Origin: Neorhizobium sp. JUb45
Lineage (GTDB): Bacteria; Pseudomonadota; Alphaproteobacteria; Rhizobiales; Rhizobiaceae
Direction of reading: 5' to 3'
Assembly: GCF_004343585.1 (NCBI RefSeq)
Contig: NZ_SLYW01000004.1
Span: forward strand, 431,497-495,496
Length of the DNA: 64,000 nucleotides
Position numbers and translations under genes: made by a program. Each line of letters starts with the position of its first letter. The first letter of the stretch is position 1. This document shows, piece by piece, positions 8,708 through 17,310 of this stretch. The notes below the pieces were generated by a model that worked only from the letters and a program-made list of their open reading frames with translations, was not told the DNA's origin and searched no databases.

Positions 8708-10828
8708 TCAAGCCGCGCTCACCCTCACCAGCGCCGTGATATCCGCGCCGCTCATCGGCCGGCCCAGCAAAAATCCCTGCAGCTGGTCGCAGCCCGAAAG
8801 TTTCAGCGCGGTTGCCTGTTCCTGTGTTTCCACGCCTTCTGCCGTCACCGGAATGTTGAGCGCATGCGCCAGCGAAATCGTCGCGGTCAGCACTTCCGAT
8901 CCCTCGCGGTTGTCCAGCCCGCTCACCAGCGAGCGGTCGATCTTCATCCGGTCGAAACCAAACGTGCGCAGGGCGCCGATGCTGGCATATCCGCAGCCGA
9001 AATCGTCCAGCGCGAATTTCACGCCGACATTGCGCAGCATCTCGATGGCGCGGCGCGCCTGGTCGGGATTGGACATCAGCACGCCTTCGGTGATTTCCAG
9101 CGTCAGCCGGTGCGGGTCGAACCCCGTCGCCTCCAGCAGGCGGATGACATCGGCCGGAAAATTCGGGTTGCGCAGCTGGATCGGCGACACATTTACCGAA
9201 AGTGCCAGCGTTTTCCATTGGCGCGCCTGGTCGATCGCGGCTTTGAGAACCTGCATGCCCAGCTGGTCGATCAGCCCCGAGCGCTCGGCGATCGGGATGA
9301 ACACTTCCGGGCTGACGCGGCCGGTCACCGGCATCCATTGCGCCAGCGCCTCCACACCCACCACCCGGCCGGCCTTGGCATCGAACAGCGGCTGGTAGGA
9401 AACTTGCACCTCGCCCCGCTCCAGCGCCTTGCGCAGCCTGTCTTCCAGTTCGGCGGCCATATGCCGGTCATTGTCGAGCGCGGCGGTAAAGGTCACCGCC
9501 TTGCCGCGGCCGCTCTCCTTGGCGGTATAAAGCGCCATGTCGGCGCGCCTGAGCAGTTCCAGCGCATCAGGCACATCGTTCTCGGAAATCACCGTGCCGA
9601 TGCTGGCGCCGATCTCGATCGTGCGCCCGCCGATCATGAAAGGCTCGGCCACACATTCGACGATTGTCTGGGCAAGATCCGGTGTTGTGTCGAGCGGCGT
9701 CGCCACGGCAAATTCGTCGCCGCCGAGGCGCGCGAACAGCGCGTTGGCGGGAAGATAGGATTGCACCCGTGCCGCCACCAGCTTGATCAGCTCGTCGCCA
9801 ACGGCATGGCCCCAGGCATCGTTGACGCCCTTGAACCCGTCGAGGTCGATCAGGTGCAGCGTCAGGCCAGCCTTGTCGGTGGCGATCGCCTTGTCCAGCT
9901 GTTCGAGAATGCCGGCACGGTTCAAAAGCCCGCTCAGCACATCATGGGTGGCACGGTGGCGGGCGCGGTCGGTGGAGCGTTGCAGCATGCGTACCGAGAG
10001 GATGCCGGTGACCAGAACCGCGACGAGAAAGGCGACAAGAACCAGCGCCGCTGCGAGAAGATAACCGGAGACGCGGTTATAGATCATCGCGCCGGGATCG
10101 CGGCTTTCCCATTGCAGATAGGTCAGTGTGTTGCCGTCGGCGTCGTTCAGCGGAACCGACAGCATGTGCGGCTCGGGTGTAACGCTGACGCTCAGATCGT
10201 CGAGGTCAAAGGTGTGCTCGATCTCGTCGAGCGTGTCCGTCGACAGTAACCGGACCAGCACGAGCGTATGAAAGGATGTGCCGGAGGCGACCGTCTGGTC
10301 ATAGGGCTGTATCGCACCTGCCGCCATGAGCGCCAATCCGTCGACGCTTCGGGCGAAACTGACGACCGGCACACGGCCGGAGGTTTTCGCATGGCTGATG
10401 AGATCGGCCAGCGAAGAACCAAAGAAGTCGGTGGGGTCGAATTCCTCGCCCTTCTTGTAGCTGCTCAGAATGGTCTGCTCCGGTGTCACGACGATCGACG
10501 CATCGAACAGCGGATTATCCTTGGTGCTCCTGCCCCAGGTCGTATCGGAAAACTCCTTTGCTTCGGGCGATGTTATGTGTTCGTAACCATCGTCCCACAC
10601 GGTGTTGTCGCGTGCGGTGGCGCTCAGGTGTTCCTGCAATGCGGATATGGCTGCCGTCGCCGCATGTCTTGCGCGTGCATCATCGATAGAGGTCGCCGTA
10701 TTCGTCATGTCGCGTACCGAAATGGCGATCAGCACTGCCAGTATGGCGGCCACAGCCATGAAGAATGCGGTCGCCGCAATGACGATACGGATACGAAGCG
10801 GCAGTTTTGGAAAAAGCGATTTCGACAT
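8708..10828 (-). CDS. CHASE4-GGDEF-EAL cyclic-di-GMP turnover protein
   Basis: 706 residues. Membrane helix at about 12-36, a periplasmic sensor region (about 40-245; CHASE4-like, with 'TVWDDGYEHI'), a second helix at about 254-279, a GGDEF domain with intact GGDEF at 369-373, and an EAL domain with EAL at 493-495 plus the downstream 'EITEGVLM' and 'DDFGCGYAS' metal/catalytic segments. Both domains keep their signature residues, so it could make and degrade cyclic-di-GMP; bifunctional proteins often run mainly in one direction. The periplasmic part suggests response to an extracellular cue. Single gene, convergent with the small membrane protein gene. Confidence 0.93.
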   Translation of the reverse strand: MSKSLFPKLPLRIRIVIAATAFFMAVAAILAVLIAISVRDMTNTATSIDDARARHAATAAISALQEHLSATARDNTVWDDGYEHITSPEAKEFSDTTWGRSTKDNPLFDASIVVTPEQTILSSYKKGEEFDPTDFFGSSLADLISHAKTSGRVPVVSFARSVDGLALMAAGAIQPYDQTVASGTSFHTLVLVRLLSTDTLDEIEHTFDLDDLSVSVTPEPHMLSVPLNDADGNTLTYLQWESRDPGAMIYNRVSGYLLAAALVLVAFLVAVLVTGILSVRMLQRSTDRARHRATHDVLSGLLNRAGILEQLDKAIATDKAGLTLHLIDLDGFKGVNDAWGHAVGDELIKLVAARVQSYLPANALFARLGGDEFAVATPLDTTPDLAQTIVECVAEPFMIGGRTIEIGASIGTVISENDVPDALELLRRADMALYTAKESGRGKAVTFTAALDNDRHMAAELEDRLRKALERGEVQVSYQPLFDAKAGRVVGVEALAQWMPVTGRVSPEVFIPIAERSGLIDQLGMQVLKAAIDQARQWKTLALSVNVSPIQLRNPNFPADVIRLLEATGFDPHRLTLEITEGVLMSNPDQARRAIEMLRNVGVKFALDDFGCGYASIGALRTFGFDRMKIDRSLVSGLDNREGSEVLTATISLAHALNIPVTAEGVETQEQATALKLSGCDQLQGFLLGRPMSGADITALVRVSAA

Positions 10829-10962
10829 AACACACCGATGCGAGGGTTTTGGGTCTCAGCTGTGCCCATCGCATTTGTATATTATGATCATCTAAATAAG
10901 ATGTTTATTGCGGATCTCAAATTGTCCGGTCGCCTGCCGGAAGTCCTCCGCATCCAGACAAC

Positions 10963-10989
10963 AAAAAAAGGCCGGTCGCCCGGCCTTTC
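10963..10989 (-). terminator. Rho-independent terminator of the DEAD-box helicase gene
   Basis: On the minus strand the sequence reads aaggccgg-gcga-ccggcctt followed by a run of seven T, about 22 bases past the helicase stop. Confidence 0.85.
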
Positions 10990-11011
10990 TGGTCATCGTG
11001 AAATCGAAGGA

Positions 11012-13099
11012 TCAACCGCGCTTGTCGGATTTCCCGAACTTGCCGCCGGCGCCGCCCTTCGGTCCAGCCTTGGCAAACGGCTTGGCTCCCGCAGGTTTTG
11101 CGAAGTCCGGTTTGCCCTTCTTGGCAAAGGGTTTTGCTTCACCGGCAGGCGCGTCGTTGGATTTTTTCTTCCAGGGCTTGTCGTCGCCGGGGCGGTCGGA
11201 TTTCACCTTGTCGCCCTTGTAACCTTCGGACTTGTAGCCCTCGGAACGCGGAGCGTCATTGCCGGCACCCTTGGGCTTCCAGTCCTTGCGCGGGCCGTCG
11301 CCGTCTCTGGCCGGCTTGTCGCCGTAAGGCTTGGCCTTGAAAGGCTTGTCGCCACGCGGGCCGTCATTGAACTTCTTTTCTTTCCACGGCTTGTCCATGC
11401 GCGGGCCATCACGCTGGGTAAAGCCTTCGTCGTCGGTGCCGCGCGAAAACTTGGAAAAGTCGGGTGCGCCGTCCAGCTTGGTCACGCGGATGCCGCGCTC
11501 CATCAGGCGGTCCTTGCCCAGCTTGGCGAGGAACCTTTCGGCGTGGTCGGCGGAGATTTCGACAAAAGTCTCGTCGGCCTGCATCTTGATGGCGCCGATC
11601 TGGTTCTTGGTCAGATCACCGCTCTTGCAGATGGTCGGGATCAGCCAGCGCGGTTCGGCGCGTTGCTTGCGGCCGACGGAGAGCGAGAACCAGACGGCCG
11701 GGCCAAAGTCGCCACGCGGCGTCAGCGGACGGGAAGCGGCGTCGCCGGTCTGGCCTTCACGCGGCTTGCGCGCGCCATCCAGCGATACTTCAAAAATTTC
11801 TTCCGGCGCGGAATTTTTGCCGCGATACATCGAGACGAAGGCGGCTGCCAGCTTTTCGGCGTCGAAACGCTCGGTCAGCTTGGCGATCAGCGCCAGTTCG
11901 TCCTCGTCCTTCGTCACTTCGGTGAAGATCGGATTGGCGAACAGCCGCTCCTCGTCACGTTCGATAACGGCGTCGGCAGACGGCGGGTTGGCCCAGGTCG
12001 GCTCGATCTTGGCACCGAACAGAAGGCGTTCGGCCTTGCGGCGCTGGTTTACCGGAATGATCAGCGCGCTGATGCCCTTGGAACCGGCACGACCCGTGCG
12101 GCCCGAACGATGCAGAAGCGTTTCCGAATTGGTCGGCAGGTCGGCATGGATAACCAGCTCAAGGCCGGGAAGGTCGATACCGCGGGCTGCAACGTCGGTG
12201 GCCACGCAAACGCGGGCACGGCCGTCACGCATGGCCTGCAGCGCATGGGTGCGCTCGTTCTGCGTCAGTTCGCCGGAAAGCGCCACGACGGAGAAATTGC
12301 GGTTGGAAAGGCGTGCGGTCAGATGGTTGACGGCAGCGCGGGTCGAGCAGAACACGATCGCATTCGGCGCTTCGTAGTAGCGCAGCACGTTGACGATGGC
12401 GTTTTCGCGGTCCTGCGCGGAAACGAGAAGCGCGCGCTGCTCGATGTCCACATGCTGCTTCTGCTCGGCGGCCGTGGCAATGCGCACGGCATTGCGCTGG
12501 TAGCTCTTGGCAAGCTTGGCAATGGCGGCCGGCACGGTGGCTGAGAACATCAGGGTGCGGCGATCATCCGGGGCCTGCTCGAGAATATATTCGAGATCCT
12601 CACGGAAACCGAGGTCGAGCATTTCGTCGGCCTCGTCCAGCACGGCGACGCGCAGTTCCGACATGTCGAGCGCGTTGCGGCGGATATGGTCGCATATACG
12701 GCCCGGCGTGCCGACGACGATATGGGCGCCACGTTCCAGCGCCCGGCGCTCGGAGCGGATGTCCATGCCACCGACGCAGGAGGTGATGACGGCGCCGGCT
12801 TCGGCGTACAGCCAGTCCAGCTCGCGCTTCACCTGCAGGGCCAGTTCGCGGGTCGGCGCGATCACCAGTGCCAGCGGCACGCCGGCGCGGCCGAACTGCT
12901 CGGCGTCACCGAGAAGCGTCGGCGCCATGGCGATGCCGAAGGCAACCGTCTTGCCGGAACCGGTCTGCGCCGAAACCAGCGCGTCGGACGTGATGAGGGC
13001 CGGATCGAGCATCGCCAGCTGAACCGGGGTAAGCGTCGAGTAGCCACGTTTTTCCAACGCCTTGGCGATCGGCGGGATCGCGCCGTCAATTGCGGTCAT
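11012..13099 (-). CDS. DEAD-box ATP-dependent RNA helicase
   Basis: 695 residues. All helicase motifs are visible in order: Q-motif region, 'AQTGSGKT' (Walker A), 'PTRELA', 'TPGR', 'DEAD' in 'VLDEADEM', 'SAT', 'ARGIDLPGLELVIH' and 'HRSGRTGRAG'. After the core (about residue 370) comes a DbpA/CsdA-type RNA-binding domain ('DETFVEISADHAERFLAKLG', about 475-545), then a low-complexity tail of about 150 residues rich in lysine, aspartate, glycine and proline. Expected role: unwinding of structured RNA in ribosome assembly, mRNA decay or cold adaptation. Single gene with its own terminator. It resembles the DeaD group; the exact orthologue cannot be fixed. Confidence 0.93.
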   Translation of the reverse strand: MTAIDGAIPPIAKALEKRGYSTLTPVQLAMLDPALITSDALVSAQTGSGKTVAFGIAMAPTLLGDAEQFGRAGVPLALVIAPTRELALQVKRELDWLYAEAGAVITSCVGGMDIRSERRALERGAHIVVGTPGRICDHIRRNALDMSELRVAVLDEADEMLDLGFREDLEYILEQAPDDRRTLMFSATVPAAIAKLAKSYQRNAVRIATAAEQKQHVDIEQRALLVSAQDRENAIVNVLRYYEAPNAIVFCSTRAAVNHLTARLSNRNFSVVALSGELTQNERTHALQAMRDGRARVCVATDVAARGIDLPGLELVIHADLPTNSETLLHRSGRTGRAGSKGISALIIPVNQRRKAERLLFGAKIEPTWANPPSADAVIERDEERLFANPIFTEVTKDEDELALIAKLTERFDAEKLAAAFVSMYRGKNSAPEEIFEVSLDGARKPREGQTGDAASRPLTPRGDFGPAVWFSLSVGRKQRAEPRWLIPTICKSGDLTKNQIGAIKMQADETFVEISADHAERFLAKLGKDRLMERGIRVTKLDGAPDFSKFSRGTDDEGFTQRDGPRMDKPWKEKKFNDGPRGDKPFKAKPYGDKPARDGDGPRKDWKPKGAGNDAPRSEGYKSEGYKGDKVKSDRPGDDKPWKKKSNDAPAGEAKPFAKKGKPDFAKPAGAKPFAKAGPKGGAGGKFGKSDKRG

Positions 13100-13264
13100 G
13101 AATTACTGTCTTTCGGATTTAATGCGCCCACGTTTCCGGGGCGCCCTGGCTGCAAGGCTCGCAGCCGAACATGGGCGCGTCTCTACTGTTTTCAACGGCA
13201 AATGTCAAAGTGTTGCCATGCAGGGCTGCCCGGCGCGCCGGGCACGCCTCGTCCAGGCCCCGGT

Positions 13265-14548
13265 TCAACTCTGGTCGAGAGCGACTGTCAGGTCGGCGAT
13301 CAGGTCGTCGGGATGTTCGATGCCGATCGAAAGCCGGATCGTGCTCTCCAGAACGCCGATCCTCTGGCGCACCTCCACTGGCACGCCGGAATGCGTCATC
13401 GTGGCCGGATGGCTGGCAAGCGATTCCGTGCCACCAAGGCTGACCGCCAGCTTGAAGATCGACAACGCATTGAGGAAGCGGAAGGAGGCCGGCTGCCCGC
13501 CTTTGATATCGAAGGAAAAGGTCGAACCCGCACCGCTGCACTGGCGGGCAAACACCTTTCCGGTCGGCGATTGCGGGTCGTGATAGGGCAGGTAATGAAT
13601 ACTCTCGACGGCGGGGTGGCTTTTCAGAAAGTCGGCGACCGCCTTGGCATTGGTATTGGCCTTTTCCATGCGGATCGACAGTGTTTCCAGGGACCGCCCC
13701 AGCATCCAGCAGGAATGTGGATCGAGCTGCGTGCCGATCGCGCCGCGCAGAGCCTTCACCGGTTTCATCACCGCTTTCGATCCGAGTGCTGCACCGGCAA
13801 TCAGATCCGAATGGCCGCCGACATACTTTGTCAGCGAATAGACGGAAATGTCCGCACCATGCTCGATCGGCCGCTGGAAGACAGGGCCGAGCAGCGTGTT
13901 GTCGCAGACGACGATCGGCGTGTGGCCTTGCGCCTTGCCGATTTCGTCGGCGACGTGCCGCATCAGGCCTATGTCCACCAAGCTGTTGGTCGGGTTGGCC
14001 GGCGTCTCGATCAGGATCACCGATACGCGGCCTTTTGACATCGCCGCTTGGGCGGCGGCGTTGACGGAGGCTTCGTCGACACCATCGGAAAAGCCCACGG
14101 CGGCAACATCCAGCTCGGCAAATTTTTTCGCCAGCAGCGTTTCGGTGCCGCCATAAAGCGGCTGCGAATGCAAAATGCTGTCGCCCGGTTTGACGAAGGC
14201 CAGCAGCACCGTGGCAATCGCCGACATGCCGGAGGAAAACAGCACACCGCTTTCCGCGCGCTCGTAAACCGCCAACCGGTCCTCGACGATCTCGCTATTG
14301 GGATGATTGAAGCGCGAATAGACAAGGCCCGCGCCGGTGCCTTCCGGCGGCTCCTTGCGGCCGGACACATAATCGAAGAAGTCACGGCCTTCTTCCGCCG
14401 ATTTGAACACGAAGGTGGAGGTAAGGAAGACTGGCGGTTTTACCGCGCCCTCGGACAATTCGGGGTCGTAACCGTAGTTCAGCATTTGCGTTTCGGGGTG
14501 AAGCGCGTGATTGCCGATATGCGTCTTGGAAGGGTGCGGTTTGGTCAT
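13265..14548 (-). CDS. Cys/Met-metabolism PLP enzyme (cystathionine gamma-synthase/lyase family)
   Basis: 427 residues from ATG 14548 with 'aggagcaggt' in front; an upstream in-frame ATG at 14593 has no ribosome site. Fold type I PLP enzyme: '[14 protein letters not shown]' and '[10 protein letters not shown]' bind cofactor, 'VCDNTLLGP' holds the aspartate that pairs with the pyridine nitrogen, and the Schiff-base lysine is in '[16 protein letters not shown]'. The C-terminal '[22 protein letters not shown]' is the substrate-side motif of the gamma-family. It could be cystathionine gamma-synthase, gamma-lyase or methionine gamma-lyase; sequence alone does not decide. Stands alone between the helicase and lrgB. 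Confidence 0.88.
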   Translation of the reverse strand: MTKPHPSKTHIGNHALHPETQMLNYGYDPELSEGAVKPPVFLTSTFVFKSAEEGRDFFDYVSGRKEPPEGTGAGLVYSRFNHPNSEIVEDRLAVYERAESGVLFSSGMSAIATVLLAFVKPGDSILHSQPLYGGTETLLAKKFAELDVAAVGFSDGVDEASVNAAAQAAMSKGRVSVILIETPANPTNSLVDIGLMRHVADEIGKAQGHTPIVVCDNTLLGPVFQRPIEHGADISVYSLTKYVGGHSDLIAGAALGSKAVMKPVKALRGAIGTQLDPHSCWMLGRSLETLSIRMEKANTNAKAVADFLKSHPAVESIHYLPYHDPQSPTGKVFARQCSGAGSTFSFDIKGGQPASFRFLNALSIFKLAVSLGGTESLASHPATMTHSGVPVEVRQRIGVLESTIRLSIGIEHPDDLIADLTVALDQS

Positions 14549-14623
14549 GGACCTGCTCCTGGCTTCGCGATGAAACCGTAGATAACGCCGCAAGCACCGT
14601 CGCCAAGTGGCGGGCGCGCCGCT

Positions 14624-15343
14624 TCAGTGCATCAGAAGCGACGTGGCCAGCGGCACCACCACCGAGGTCGCCACCGCATTGAGCGCCATGGCGATGCCGG
14701 CAAACAGTCCGGCCGTGGCATTCACCTCATAAGCGCGGGCGGTGCCGATGCCGTGCGAGGTGAGGCCCGCCGCAAAACCACGCGCGGCGTAGTCTTGAAT
14801 GCGCATCAGGTTCATGAACGGTGTGACGATCACCGCGCCGATAATGCCGGTGAGGATCACCAGAACCGCCGTCAGCGAGGCGTTGCCGCCCATCTCGGAC
14901 GAAATCGCCATGGCAACGCCGGCGGTGGCGGATTTCGGCAGGAAGGAGATCATTACCTCTTGCGACAGCCCGAAAGCCTGTCCGAGCACGACGACCGAAG
15001 CCACCGCCGCCAGCGAGCCGACGACAAGGGCGGCGGCGATCGGCAGAAGCAGCTTTTTCACATTCTCCCAGTTCCGGTACAGCGGCACGGCAATCGCCAC
15101 CGTCGCCGGGCCGAGCAGGAAATGCACGAACTGCGCGCCGGCAAAGAAGGTCTCGAAAGGAATGCCGAACGCCGTCATCACCAGCGATAGGAAGATGACC
15201 GAGATCAGCACCGGATTGGCCAACGGGTTCCGCCGCAGCCTCTGCGAAATTTCGGTGGCGGCAATCCATGTGCACACAGTCAGCGTCAGCCAGATCAGCG
15301 GCGAGGTCGACAGGTAGACCCAGAGTTCGATCGGGCTTCTCAT
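14624..15343 (-). CDS. lrgB: LrgB-family membrane protein
   Basis: 239 residues from ATG 15343 ('ggagaaaaacg' in front); it overlaps the stop of lrgA by 4 bases (ATGA). Several hydrophobic helices and the family motifs 'LGPATVAIAVPLYRN', 'SFLPKSATAGVAMAISSEMGG' and 'AAGLTSHGIGTARAYE'. LrgB pairs with the holin-like LrgA; in firmicutes the pair modulates murein hydrolase activity, and in other bacteria and plants such proteins have been tied to export of small acids such as glycolate or pyruvate. The actual role here is unknown. Confidence 0.9.
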   Translation of the reverse strand: MRSPIELWVYLSTSPLIWLTLTVCTWIAATEISQRLRRNPLANPVLISVIFLSLVMTAFGIPFETFFAGAQFVHFLLGPATVAIAVPLYRNWENVKKLLLPIAAALVVGSLAAVASVVVLGQAFGLSQEVMISFLPKSATAGVAMAISSEMGGNASLTAVLVILTGIIGAVIVTPFMNLMRIQDYAARGFAAGLTSHGIGTARAYEVNATAGLFAGIAMALNAVATSVVVPLATSLLMH

Positions 15344-15711
15344 CGTTTTTCTCCGGCTCGGGCCATCAGTCGTCGCACACCGATGAAGGTCCACACGGTA
15401 ATGGCCAGCGTGAAGACCGCCGACAGGACCAGAACCGCGATGATCGCCGCCGCCTGGCTCTCGACCAGCCCCCACAAGGCCACCACGCCAACGCCGGCCG
15501 GCACGAACATCAGGCCGAGATTGGCAAGCATGCTATCGGCGACCGCTTCGATGCGCGGATATCCGCTATGGCCGAAGCGTCGGCCGGCCTGCAGCGCGGC
15601 AAACAGCAGCACGATGCCGACCACCGGGCCGGGAACGGGCAGTCGGGTCAGGAAAACAAGGCTTTCGCCAAGAAGCTGGAAAAGAAGAAGGGCTGCGATG
15701 CCGCGTAACAT
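15340..15711 (-). CDS. lrgA: LrgA/CidA holin-like membrane protein
   Basis: 123 residues, four predicted helices, with the family signature 'PVPGPVVGIVLLFAAL' near residue 30 and 'LGLMFVPAGVGVV' near residue 70. First gene of a two-gene operon; its stop overlaps the lrgB start (ATGA), implying coupled translation. Probably forms a small inner-membrane complex with LrgB. Confidence 0.88.
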   Translation of the reverse strand: MLRGIAALLLFQLLGESLVFLTRLPVPGPVVGIVLLFAALQAGRRFGHSGYPRIEAVADSMLANLGLMFVPAGVGVVALWGLVESQAAAIIAVLVLSAVFTLAITVWTFIGVRRLMARAGEKR

Positions 15712-15790
15712 GAAAACTCCGGTCGCGGGGAAGAGAGATGATCAACCTCTATCGCAAGCACCCGCCTTCGTCACCCGGTGGGGAAACGAG

Positions 15791-15819
15791 AAAGGGCGGC
15801 TTGTTGCCAAGCCGCCCTT
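15791..15819 (-). terminator. Terminator of opgC
   Basis: Minus strand reads agggcggcttg-gcaa-caagccgccctttct: an 11-bp GC-rich stem with a short T run, about 20 bases beyond the opgC stop. Confidence 0.75.
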
Positions 15820-15840
15820 GCAGTTTCGAAATCGTGCCGG

Positions 15841-17124
15841 TCAGGCGGTGCGCGGACGGGTTACCGGCACGCTGGCCTTGGGGCCGGCCTTCACGCTGGC
15901 CGTGGCAGGTGCGGCGACCTGGCCATTGGGGCCACGCGGCGCCGGTACATTGTCTTCGGCTGTGCCAAAGAACTTGTCGCGTTCGCGCCACAGCGCAGGG
16001 ATCGCCAGAAGGGCCACGCCGACCACGGCGATCATCGCCTTGGTGAACTGCGACAGTTCCGGCGAACGACCGTCGAAATAATAGACGGCGTAAACGATGG
16101 CGACGTGCCAGACGTAAACGTAGAGCGAATGGCGACCGAGCAGCTGCAGAAAGCGGATCGAGAACACCCAGACCAGTGCATTGGCGATCTTGCGAACCCA
16201 GACGGCCGGATGTTTCGGGCCGGCAATCAGCATCCACGTCATCAGCGAGGCGGCTGCCATGAAGTTCAGCAGATAGACCACGCTGAAGTCGGTACGGATT
16301 TCCAGTGTCGCGAACTTGGCAGCCAGCTCCGGCGGCATCAGGCCATAAGCGGTCATGATGCGCAGGGGCAGGAAGAACAGGCAGACGGAAACGGCGGCCA
16401 GCGGAATGAACGAGTTTTCCGGCGAGAAGATCTTGCCCCACGGAATACGGTTGAGCGAGGTCAGCGCGCCGAGCACCAGAGCCGAATAGAACACGATCTG
16501 CCAGCCGAACAGGTTGAACGAAGTGCGCATGCCCTGATCGTCCGGACGCATCAGGAACGAATTGATCGGGTCGGTGATCAGCTTCTGTACGCCGATCTGG
16601 CCGGCCATCCAGACGATCAGCGAACCGATCATCACATAGGCCCATTTGCCGTCGATCACGAGCTTCACCAGCATCGGCGCAAAGATCATGTAGACGATAT
16701 ATTGCGGCAGGATGTCCATGAAGGTCGGCTGGAAGAAGAAGGTCGCAATCGCCGCCAGACGCATCGGGTCGTCGAAGGTCGTGTAACCCAGCCAGTTGTA
16801 CCATATATAATAGGCGCCCGGCAGAACCATCTGGGCAGCCAGTGCAACCAGCACGATACCCATGGCATAACGGTAAAGCTCGAAGGCACGCGAATAGATC
16901 GCGGCGCGTCCGGCCTCATAACCGTTCTTGGCCATCTTGCGCACATAGACCATGCCGATCAGCAGGCCGGACAGGAAAACGAACCCCTGTGCGTCCTCAA
17001 CGAACGCGAGCTGGTTGTGGTTGATTTTGACCAGCCAGTAGCCGCCGGCAAAAACCAGGTGGTTGATCAGCATGAAAACGAGGAAGTATCCCCGCAATCC
17101 ATCAATAATCTCAAAGCGTTTCAT
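15841..17124 (-). CDS. opgC: OpgC-domain membrane protein (periplasmic glucan succinylation)
   Basis: 427 residues, start ATG 17124 after 'ggagaacgcg'. About ten hydrophobic helices, opening 'RFEIIDGLRGYFLVFMLINHL' typical of acyltransferase-3/OpgC membrane proteins, 'EDAQGFVFLSGLLIGMVYVRKM', and a late 'LGRHSLYVYVWHVAIVYAV' motif. The C-terminal about 50 residues are proline/alanine-rich and disordered. OpgC-type proteins transfer succinyl groups onto osmoregulated periplasmic (cyclic beta-1,2-) glucans. Single gene followed by its own terminator. Confidence 0.88.
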   Translation of the reverse strand: MKRFEIIDGLRGYFLVFMLINHLVFAGGYWLVKINHNQLAFVEDAQGFVFLSGLLIGMVYVRKMAKNGYEAGRAAIYSRAFELYRYAMGIVLVALAAQMVLPGAYYIWYNWLGYTTFDDPMRLAAIATFFFQPTFMDILPQYIVYMIFAPMLVKLVIDGKWAYVMIGSLIVWMAGQIGVQKLITDPINSFLMRPDDQGMRTSFNLFGWQIVFYSALVLGALTSLNRIPWGKIFSPENSFIPLAAVSVCLFFLPLRIMTAYGLMPPELAAKFATLEIRTDFSVVYLLNFMAAASLMTWMLIAGPKHPAVWVRKIANALVWVFSIRFLQLLGRHSLYVYVWHVAIVYAVYYFDGRSPELSQFTKAMIAVVGVALLAIPALWRERDKFFGTAEDNVPAPRGPNGQVAAPATASVKAGPKASVPVTRPRTA

Positions 17125-17310
17125 CGGTCGCGTTCTCCGTCTTTCAGGTGCCGAACGCGGGCGCGATCGATGCCTTGGTGCCTCTGCGGGCCGGTGGAAG
17201 ATACGCGCCTAAACGCGGCAAAAAGGCGTGCGGTTCCGAGGTCGGATCATTTTTACAACCCGCACGCGATCAAGAAGTGATCAAGGAAATGTGTGTGCCG
17301 GAATGGGAAC

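Noticed and set aside
10268..12544. 758-codon plus-strand frame over the GGDEF-EAL and DEAD-box genes
   Set aside because: Covers two well-supported minus-strand genes and their terminator.
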